A stretch of DNA of 9,634 nt, taken from assembly GCA_044376615.1 (NCBI GenBank), contig JBILKO010000099.1:1-9634 (forward strand), given 5' to 3'. The stretch is from CAISGS01 sp044376615 (GTDB taxonomy: Bacteria; Pseudomonadota; Alphaproteobacteria; Caulobacterales; Caulobacteraceae). The notes below the pieces were generated by a model. The model ran no database searches. It saw nothing but the letters and a program-made list of their open reading frames with translations, and was not told the origin of the DNA. Positions 1-5,285 of this stretch are shown piece by piece. A program made the translations under genes and the position numbers. Position 1 is the first letter of the stretch, and each line of letters begins with the position of its first letter.

Positions 1-56
1 GCGGCAACGATGTCCGCGGTCATTTCGAAAATGTCGGCCTTGTCGTCAATAGTCAT
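1..56 (-). CDS. MucR/Ros-family transcriptional regulator, N-terminal fragment (runs off left edge)
   Basis: Only the first 18 codons are in the window, reading leftward from an ATG at 56-54. The residues (MTIDDKADIFEMTADIVAA) match the characteristic N-terminus of MucR/Ros regulators, which have a 'xxLTADIVxAYVxNN' block ahead of a C-terminal C2H2-like zinc finger. A good ribosome binding site, GGGGAAG on the minus strand (59-65), supports this start. MucR proteins are alphaproteobacterial DNA-binding proteins of the histone-like silencing type. They bind AT-rich targets, often including their own promoters, which fits the AT-rich leader to the right. The zinc finger is outside the window, so the family call rests on a short stretch. 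Confidence 0.72.
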   Translation of the reverse strand, partial: MTIDDKADIFEMTADIVA

Positions 57-107
57 GTCTTCCCCGCTCAGCTTAAGTTAAACCCTGGAATATACCGATA
101 ACTAGAA

Positions 108-136
108 CTGTATTGCCTGATACAGACTAATATTAG
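108..136. promoter_or_regulatory. Adjacent dyads, candidate operator upstream of the MucR-like gene
   Basis: CTGTAT (108-113) and ATACAG (120-125) form a perfect 6-bp inverted repeat with a 6-bp spacer. The perfect 10-bp palindrome CTAATATTAG (127-136) follows directly. They lie about 50-80 bp upstream of the MucR-like ATG, where a promoter or operator is expected. A further ATACAG half-site occurs inside the dyad at 259-270. The symmetry is seen directly. An operator role, for autoregulation or for another dimeric regulator, is inferred. Confidence 0.4.
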
Positions 137-258
137 CAGTAGCAATAAGATAAATCGGTAGCCCGGCGTTATTTTGCTCGAAAATTGCATGCCGTATAAA
201 ATTTATGATAATTTTCAGTATTTTCCCTATTTGCGAGAGCGAATTGATGCAACTCTCT

Positions 259-270
259 ATACAGTTGTAT
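259..270. repeat. Short dyad ATACA-GT-TGTAT
   Basis: A 12-bp sequence, ATACAGTTGTAT, with perfect 5-bp arms around a GT centre. It repeats the ATACAG half-site of the dyad at 108-125, about 135-160 bp away. It may be a second binding site for the same protein. A short dyad in AT-rich DNA can also arise by chance. Confidence 0.3.
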
Positions 271-350
271 CGCCCGATAGTGCAAGGGATTACAACCTCC
301 CCAACGGCACCCGATTCGGCGGATGGTTGGGAAAGGGACTTAGATTTTAG

Positions 351-363
351 GGTTAGACTAACC
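351..363. repeat. 13-bp near-palindrome just past the crotonase stop
   Basis: GGTTAGACTAACC has perfect 6-bp arms around one central base. It begins about 10 bp beyond the crotonase TAA (375-373) in the direction of transcription. As RNA it could form only a 5-bp stem with a 3-nt loop and has no U-tract after it, so it is a poor intrinsic terminator. A protein-binding site is equally possible. Confidence 0.3.
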
Positions 364-372
364 GCGCGAAAT

Positions 373-1269
373 TTACGAAAACTTCCGTTCACTCCACCAA
401 GGAAAGAAGCCAGGCATGTCGCTTGAAACCTTGTTTGGATAGGTCGGGGCCCGCTTTTCAAGGAAGGATGTCACGCCTTCCTTGGCATCCGCCGCCTTAC
501 CCCGCTCCTGTATGGCACGGCTATCGATCTTGTGTGCCTCCATCGGATGATCAGCGCCCAGCATTCGCCACATCATCTGACGGGTGAGGGACACCGAGAC
601 AGCGGCCGTATTGTCGATGATCTCGCGGGCTATGGCGCGGGCGGCTGGCAATAGGTCGTCAGCCGAGTGAACCGAACGCACCAGGCCGCGCTCATACGCC
701 TCCGTCCCGCTAAAGATCCGGCCCGAATAGCACCATTCCAGCGCCGTTGAGATGCCCACCAGGCGTGGCAAGAACCAGGACGAGCAGGCCTCGGGCACAA
801 TGCCTCGGCGCGCAAACACAAAGCCATACTTGGCATCGGGTGTCGCTAGGCGGATATCCATCGGCAATTGCATGGTTGCGCCAATACCAACGGCGGCCCC
901 ATTGATCGCGCCGATGACGGGCTTAAGGCTGTCATAGATTCGCAAGGTAACCCGGCCGCCGCCGTCGCGATAGACGGTCCCGACCTTGGCCTCGTCCCGC
1001 GCACTCTCGCCGCGTTCGGCATAATTAAAGGTCGCCGCGCCAGCGGACAGGTCAGCGCCGGCACAAAAGGCCCGGCCTGCGCCAGTTACAATGACCGCCT
1101 TGACCGCATCATTAGCATCGGTCTCGTCAAAGGCCGCAATCATGTCCAGCATCATCTGGGTGGTGAAGGCATTCATCTTGTCTGGACGATTCAAGGTGAT
1201 GGTCGCAATCCCATCATCAATGTCGAGCAGCAGGGTTTCAAAGCTCATCGACTTGGTGGCCTCGGCCAT
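373..1269 (-). CDS. Crotonase-fold enzyme (enoyl-CoA hydratase/isomerase family)
   Basis: 298 aa, a cytoplasmic acyl-CoA enzyme of fatty-acid or related CoA-ester degradation. The start is ATG at 1269, preceded at 7 nt by GAGGAG on the minus strand (1277-1282). An in-frame ATG 17 codons further upstream (1320) adds residues unlike the family. Crotonase landmarks are clear: NRPDKMNA (27-34), the oxyanion-hole segment FCAGADL (68-74), GAAVGIGA (124-131) and the C-terminal block ERGKAADAKEGVTSFLEKR. By position, the two catalytic hydratase glutamates of classical crotonase (Glu144/Glu164 in rat) are Thr132 and Phe152. Glu160, in GIVPEACSS, occupies the place used by the acid residue of isomerases such as PaaG. 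An enoyl-CoA isomerase role is therefore more likely than plain hydratase, though the substrate is unknown. It is divergent from the GMC/ligase/MaoC genes, suggesting a shared pathway. Confidence 0.93.
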   Translation of the reverse strand: MAEATKSMSFETLLLDIDDGIATITLNRPDKMNAFTTQMMLDMIAAFDETDANDAVKAVIVTGAGRAFCAGADLSAGAATFNYAERGESARDEAKVGTVYRDGGGRVTLRIYDSLKPVIGAINGAAVGIGATMQLPMDIRLATPDAKYGFVFARRGIVPEACSSWFLPRLVGISTALEWCYSGRIFSGTEAYERGLVRSVHSADDLLPAARAIAREIIDNTAAVSVSLTRQMMWRMLGADHPMEAHKIDSRAIQERGKAADAKEGVTSFLEKRAPTYPNKVSSDMPGFFPWWSERKFS

Positions 1270-1307
1270 GGGGCATCTCCTCGGGTTATGGTGTCTCACT
1301 ATCGAAG

Positions 1308-1334
1308 GGTCTTGACGCAAGGACAGTCAAGACC
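1308..1334. promoter_or_regulatory. Perfect 9-bp inverted repeat in the divergent promoter region (candidate operator)
   Basis: GGTCTTGAC (1308-1316) and GTCAAGACC (1326-1334) are exact inverted copies separated by 9 bp, so half-site centres are 18 bp apart. The dyad lies in the 178-bp gap between the divergent crotonase and GMC genes, 39 bp upstream of the crotonase ATG. Each arm contains TTGAC, the core of a sigma-70 -35 box, one on each strand. The -10 matches at proper spacing are poor (minus strand TTCGAT at 18 bp). Symmetry and position suggest the target of a dimeric regulator controlling one or both transcription units. The regulator is not identified. Confidence 0.5.
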
Positions 1335-1447
1335 AGGTAAAAATTCTTCCGCTTTATAGCTCGATTGCCGCAACGACAGGGCTTCCCGTTCGCGTCTAGG
1401 CAGCGCAGTATCGCGCAAAGATAAAACACTAAGTTCAGGGACGAAAC

Positions 1448-3118
1448 ATGAGCCAAGCGATCGAAGCCGATTACATTATTGTGGGCGCGGGCTCTGCCGG
1501 CTGCGTCCTGGCCAATCGTTTGTCTGCCGATGGCCGCTCCAAGGTCTTATTGCTCGAGGCGGGCGGCGACGATCGCCCGACGCGCAACCTGTCGCAATTC
1601 ATGTCCAATCTGATGATCCATATTCCGGTGGGCTATTCGCAAACCCTGAAAGACCCCAAGGTCAATTGGCTTTACACTACCGAGCCTGATCCCGGCACCG
1701 GCGGGCGCGAACATGTCTGGCCGCGCGGCAAGGTCTTGGGCGGCTCGTCCTCAATCAATGGCCTTTTATATATTCGCGGTCAGCACGCCGATTATGATGG
1801 CTGGCGTCAGCTGGGCTGCGAAGGCTGGGGCTGGGACGATGTCGCGCCCTATTTCAAGCGCTCAGAAAACCAAGAGCGCGGCGCGGATGCCTATCACGGC
1901 ACGGGCGGACCCTTGAATGTCTCGGACGTGACCGAGCGCCATCCGGTTTCGGACGCCGTGGTCGAGGCCTGTGTCGAAAGCGGTCTGCCACGCTTAAAAG
2001 ACGTCAATGCCGACAGCCAGGAGGGCGTCAGCTGGTATCAATTGACCGTCAAGAACGGCCAGCGCAATTCCGCCGCTGTCGCCTATCTGCACCCGGTCAT
2101 GAACCGCGCCAATCTAAGGGTCGAGACCAAGGCCCTGGCCTCGCGCATCATCATCGAAAACGGCCGCACGGTCGGGGTGGAATTCACTCAAAACGGCGTC
2201 AAGCGGGTCGCCAAAACCAAGGGTGAGGTCCTGCTCTGCGGCGGCGCGGTCAATTCGCCGCAATTACTGCAATTGTCCGGCGTTGGGCCAGGCGAGCTTT
2301 TGCGCCAATACGGCATTGCCGTTCACGCCAACCTGCCGGGCGTCGGCGAAAACCTGCAAGATCATTATGTCATGGCGATCCGCTATCGCCTGAAAAAGGG
2401 CGTGGTCTCGGTCAACGAGCTGTCCAAGGGCACGCGCCTGGTCGGCGAGGCCGCCAAGTTCCTGTTCCAGCGCAAGGGCCTCTTGACCCTATCGGCAGCC
2501 CATATTGCCGCCTTCTGCAAGTCACGCCCGGATCTGTCGGGTCCCGACCTTCAGTTCCATATCCTGCCCGCGACCATGGATCTGGATAAGCTCATGAATG
2601 AGCAAAAGATGGAGCTCGAGGACGCGCCGGGCCTGACCCTGGCCCCATGCCAATTGCGCCCTGAGAGCCGCGGCTCGATCCATATCAAATCGGCCGATGC
2701 CAGCGTTTATCCAAGCATCAAGGCCAATTATCTATCAGACCCGCTTGACCAGGAAGTGGCGGTCGCTGGCCTGAAATGGGCGCGCACCATAGCGACCCAG
2801 GCAGCCCTAAAGCCCTATATTGATCACGAAATGGCCCCCAGCAATGAATGCCTGACGGACGAGCAATTGCTCGACTATGCCCGCGGTGCCGGCAGCACCA
2901 TCTATCACCCGGTCGGCACCTGCCAGATGGGCCATGGACCCAACGCCGTGGTGGATCCCCAGCTCAAGATCCATGGGATTGAAGGCCTAAGGGTCATTGA
3001 TGCCTCGGTCATGCCGCGCCTGGTCTCGGGCAATACTAATGCCCCGACCATAATGATCGCCGAAAAAGCGGCCGACATGATCCTGGGCAAGCCCGCCCTG
3101 TCGCAAGCCGTCGCCTAA
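1448..3118 (+). CDS. GMC-family FAD-dependent oxidoreductase (alcohol/choline dehydrogenase type)
   Basis: 556 aa, normal for bacterial GMC enzymes, which oxidise primary alcohols to aldehydes using FAD. The Rossmann dinucleotide motif GAGSAG is at 13-18. GMC signature 1 follows in the region of WPRGKVLGGSSSINGL, and signature 2 in GGAVNSPQLLQLSGVG. The C-terminal active site is intact: His487 in IYHPVGTC and Asn529 in SGNTNAPT align with the catalytic His/Asn (or His/His) pair. The start ATG has AGGGA (1437-1441) six bases upstream. It is the first gene of a plus-strand run and the acyl-CoA synthetase begins 35 bp after its stop. That context argues for an alcohol on a pathway leading to an acyl-CoA rather than choline for osmoprotection. 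The true substrate cannot be read from sequence. No signal peptide is seen. Confidence 0.95.
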   Translation: MSQAIEADYIIVGAGSAGCVLANRLSADGRSKVLLLEAGGDDRPTRNLSQFMSNLMIHIPVGYSQTLKDPKVNWLYTTEPDPGTGGREHVWPRGKVLGGSSSINGLLYIRGQHADYDGWRQLGCEGWGWDDVAPYFKRSENQERGADAYHGTGGPLNVSDVTERHPVSDAVVEACVESGLPRLKDVNADSQEGVSWYQLTVKNGQRNSAAVAYLHPVMNRANLRVETKALASRIIIENGRTVGVEFTQNGVKRVAKTKGEVLLCGGAVNSPQLLQLSGVGPGELLRQYGIAVHANLPGVGENLQDHYVMAIRYRLKKGVVSVNELSKGTRLVGEAAKFLFQRKGLLTLSAAHIAAFCKSRPDLSGPDLQFHILPATMDLDKLMNEQKMELEDAPGLTLAPCQLRPESRGSIHIKSADASVYPSIKANYLSDPLDQEVAVAGLKWARTIATQAALKPYIDHEMAPSNECLTDEQLLDYARGAGSTIYHPVGTCQMGHGPNAVVDPQLKIHGIEGLRVIDASVMPRLVSGNTNAPTIMIAEKAADMILGKPALSQAVA

Positions 3119-3153
3119 GCCCGCCCCATAATCAAAACAAGAGTTGCCAAGAC

Positions 3154-4695
3154 ATGCATCCTTCCATCCATGCCCAGACCCAACCCGACAAGCCCGCCTA
3201 TATCATGGCCGCCTCGGGCGAGACCGTGACCTATAAACAGCTAGACGACCGCTCGAACCAGGGCGCGCAGCTGTTTCGCAAGCTTGATCTAAAGACCGGC
3301 GATGTCATTGCCGTCATGCTGGAGAACCATCCGCGCTATTTTGAGATCACCTGGGCCGCCCAAAGGTCCGGCCTCTATTACGCCTGTATCTCCTCCAAGC
3401 TCTCGGCCAGCGAGGTCGAGTACATTATCAAGGATTGCGGCGCCAAGGTATTCATCACCTCAGCTGGCCTTGGACCGATTATCGACGAAATGCCGGCCCT
3501 GGTGCCGGGCGTAAAGCTCTATCAGGTCGGGGCGGCCAAGGCCCCTTATGCGAGTTTTGAAGCCGACCGCGACGCCATGCCGACCAGTCGCATTGCCGAT
3601 GAGGCGCAAGGCTCGGACATGCTCTATTCCTCCGGCACCACCGGGCGGCCAAAGGGCGTCAAGCCCAAGCTGGTGCCTGATACGCCAATCGATGCACCGC
3701 TCGGCCTGGTGGCCATCGCCAATGGCCTGTTCGGCATCAATCAGGACAGCACCTATTTGTCACCCGCCCCGCTTTATCACGCAGCGCCCCTGCGTTGGTG
3801 TATGAGCGTCAATCGCTTGGGCGGCACGGTCATAGTGATGGAAAAATTCGATGCCGAAAACGCCCTGGCCCTTATCGAGAAATACAAGATCACCACCTCG
3901 CAATGGGTGCCAACCCATTTCGTCCGCATGCTGAAATTGTCGCAAGATGTCCGCGACCGCTATGATGTCTCATCGCTAAAGGTTGCCATCCACGCCGCTG
4001 CGCCCTGCCCAATCCCGGTCAAGGAGGCCATGATTGCCTGGTGGGGCCCTGCCCTGATGGAGTATTATGCCGGCACCGAAGGCAACGGCTTTACCTTCAT
4101 CACCTCGCCAGAATGGCTGAACAAGAAGGGCTCGGTCGGCAAGGCTGTGCTCGGCGTGATCAAGATCTGCGATGAAGAGGGCAATGAGCTCCCCGCCCGC
4201 AGCGAGGGCACGGTCTATTTCGAAGGCGGCGGCGAATTTGAATACCATAACAGCCCCGAAAAGACCGCCGAATCCAAGAACAAGCATGGCTGGACCACGC
4301 TGGGCGATGTTGGCTATGTCGATGAGGAAGGCTATCTGTTCCTCAGCGACCGCAAGGCCTTCATGATCATTTCTGGCGGCGTCAATATCTATCCGCAAGA
4401 GCTGGAAAACCTGCTGGTGACCCATCCCAAGGTCGCCGATGTCGCCGTAGTTGGCGCGCCGCATGAGGAGATGGGCGAGCAGGTCGTGGCCGTGATCCAG
4501 CCCATGGACTGGGCCGATGCCAATGACGCTTTTGCCGCTGAAATCATGGCCTTTGCTAAGGCGAACCTCAGCCACGTCAAGGCCCCGCGCCGGGTCGATT
4601 TCATGGCCGAATTACCGCGCCACCAGACCGGCAAGCTTTATAAACGTCTGATCCGCGACGCTTATTGGGGTAAGACCGGGTCAAAGATTGTTTAG
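3154..4695 (+). CDS. AMP-binding acyl-CoA synthetase (fatty-acid/carboxylate CoA ligase)
   Basis: 513 aa, typical of ANL-superfamily ligases, which adenylate a carboxylic acid with ATP and pass it to CoA. The P-loop SSGTTGRPKG is at 159-168. The adenylate-binding block YYAGTEGNG follows near 305-313. The ATP-ribose Asp385 sits in TTLGDVGY and the hinge-region Arg400 in LSDRKAFMIISGG. The catalytic Lys494 is in HQTGKLYKR near the C-terminus. All core motifs are intact, so an active enzyme is expected. The ribosome binding site is weak (AAGAG, 3139-3143), and the short 35-bp gap after the GMC gene suggests read-through from that transcript. Acids made from the GMC product would be its natural substrates (inference). 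Chain length or ring structure of the substrate cannot be judged. Confidence 0.95.
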   Translation: MHPSIHAQTQPDKPAYIMAASGETVTYKQLDDRSNQGAQLFRKLDLKTGDVIAVMLENHPRYFEITWAAQRSGLYYACISSKLSASEVEYIIKDCGAKVFITSAGLGPIIDEMPALVPGVKLYQVGAAKAPYASFEADRDAMPTSRIADEAQGSDMLYSSGTTGRPKGVKPKLVPDTPIDAPLGLVAIANGLFGINQDSTYLSPAPLYHAAPLRWCMSVNRLGGTVIVMEKFDAENALALIEKYKITTSQWVPTHFVRMLKLSQDVRDRYDVSSLKVAIHAAAPCPIPVKEAMIAWWGPALMEYYAGTEGNGFTFITSPEWLNKKGSVGKAVLGVIKICDEEGNELPARSEGTVYFEGGGEFEYHNSPEKTAESKNKHGWTTLGDVGYVDEEGYLFLSDRKAFMIISGGVNIYPQELENLLVTHPKVADVAVVGAPHEEMGEQVVAVIQPMDWADANDAFAAEIMAFAKANLSHVKAPRRVDFMAELPRHQTGKLYKRLIRDAYWGKTGSKIV

Positions 4696-4721
4696 GGTGC
4701 CCAGCCTTTGCTCAAGCTATA

Positions 4722-4747
4722 GAATCTGCGAAACACAACCTAGACTC
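4722..4747. promoter_or_regulatory. Two GANTC (CcrM-type methylation) sites in the gap before the MaoC gene
   Basis: GAATC (4722-4726) and GACTC (4743-4747) lie 21 bp apart in the 78-bp gap between the ligase and MaoC genes. In many alphaproteobacteria GANTC is methylated by CcrM, and sites in promoters can make expression depend on replication or GcrA. No matching -35/-10 is evident, so a separate promoter here is only a possibility. Confidence 0.25.
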
Positions 4748-4773
4748 GTCACAACAAATAAGAGGACTAAACC

Positions 4774-5223
4774 ATGCGCGAAGTGGCTTTTTCAGACTTA
4801 ACAGACCTGGTTGGCAAGGAAATCGGGGTTTCCGAATGGATGGTGATTGACCAGCACCGGGTCAATACGTTTGCCGATGCGACCGGTGATCATCAATGGA
4901 TCCATATTGATGTCGAGCGCGCCAACCGCGAAATGGGCGGCCCGATTGCCCATGGCTATTTGACCTTGTCGCTAATCCCACGCCTGGGCGCCGATATCTT
5001 GCGCGTCACTGGCGTTAGCCGCGGCATCAATTACGGCTCGGAAAAGGTGCGCTTTACCAATATGGTGCGCGTCGGCAAGCGCGTGCGCATGCGCCAGAAA
5101 ATGCTGTCCTGCCAGCCCAAGGCCGGCGGCCTGCAAATGATCAATGAATGCACGATCGAAATCGAGGGCGAAGAACGCCCGGCCTGCGTTGCCGAGACGA
5201 TCAGCATCCTTTACGGCGCTTAA
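4774..5223 (+). CDS. MaoC-like (R)-specific enoyl-CoA hydratase, single hot-dog domain
   Basis: 149 aa, the usual size for single-domain MaoC/NodN/HtdZ-type hydratases, which add water to trans-2-enoyl-CoA to give (R)-3-hydroxyacyl-CoA. The hydratase-2 signature is clear: FADATGDHQWIH (33-44), with Asp39 and His44 in the Asp-x4-His arrangement of the catalytic dyad, followed by GGPIAHGYLTLSL. Overall it resembles the NodN and Rv0130 (HtdZ) subgroup. The start ATG is preceded at 7 nt by AAGAGGA (4760-4766). It follows the CoA ligase by 78 bp and presumably acts in the same pathway. Its (R)-stereochemistry would differ from that of a classical crotonase hydratase. The divergent crotonase appears to be an isomerase, so the two need not be redundant. 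Confidence 0.93.
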   Translation: MREVAFSDLTDLVGKEIGVSEWMVIDQHRVNTFADATGDHQWIHIDVERANREMGGPIAHGYLTLSLIPRLGADILRVTGVSRGINYGSEKVRFTNMVRVGKRVRMRQKMLSCQPKAGGLQMINECTIEIEGEERPACVAETISILYGA

Positions 5224-5232
5224 GACCCAATC

Positions 5233-5266
5233 GCCCCGCAGCTAGGCACGACTGCCGCTGCGGGGC
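5233..5266 (+). terminator. Strong bulged hairpin between the MaoC and S9 peptidase genes (terminator-like, no T-tract)
   Basis: GCCCCGCAGC (5233-5242) pairs perfectly with GCTGCGGGGC (5257-5266). Inside it, GGCA (5245-5248) pairs with TGCC (5253-5256) around a CGAC loop, leaving only TA (5243-5244) as a bulge. The 14 GC-rich pairs start 9 bp after the MaoC stop and end 19 bp before the peptidase ATG. No run of T follows, so it is not a standard intrinsic terminator. It could be a terminator helped by other factors, an mRNA 3'-end stabiliser, or a structure that damps expression of the next gene. Confidence 0.55.
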
Positions 5267-5285
5267 CATACCTGCGGAGCCTGCC

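Larger units (their letters stand above)
57..372. other. AT-rich gene-free region upstream of the MucR-like gene and downstream of the crotonase gene
   Basis: This 316-base stretch is visibly richer in A and T than the coding DNA around it and has no ORF with a recognisable product. The small ORFs crossing it have no homology I can recognise and run into the crotonase gene antisense or out of frame. It should contain the promoter of the MucR-like gene, transcribed leftward, and the 3' end of the crotonase transcript. Several short dyads are present at 108-125, 127-136, 180-216, 259-270 and 351-363. I could not find a convincing sigma-70 -35/-10 pair. TATATT on the minus strand (plus 90-95) is a possible -10 without a good -35. 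Confidence 0.6.

Noticed and set aside
73..81. TTAA-G-TTAA as a CtrA box
   Set aside because: The half-sites are 1 bp apart rather than the 7 bp of the CtrA consensus.
1270..1320. Upstream ATG for the crotonase gene adding 17 residues
   Set aside because: The added residues are not family-like, and the ATG at 1269 has GAGGAG at proper spacing.
868..1359. 163-codon plus-strand reading frame opposite the crotonase gene
   Set aside because: It is antisense to a clear family member and its translation has no family features.
1335..1447. Sigma-70 promoter for the GMC gene
   Set aside because: No -35 and -10 pair with acceptable match and spacing was found. TTTATA and GATAAA elements occur without partners.
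3976..4575. 199-codon antisense reading frame opposite the CoA ligase
   Set aside because: It lies wholly within a gene whose motifs are intact and has no recognisable domain; it is a codon-bias shadow.
4696..4773. Intrinsic terminator after the CoA ligase gene
   Set aside because: Only weak, short complementarities are present and no stem followed by a T-tract is visible.
5148..5285. N-terminal extension of the peptidase reading frame starting inside the MaoC gene
   Set aside because: The extra 46 residues are Arg/Pro-rich, are out of frame with MaoC, and do not resemble S9A peptidases. The ATG at 5286 has a ribosome site and begins a signal peptide.
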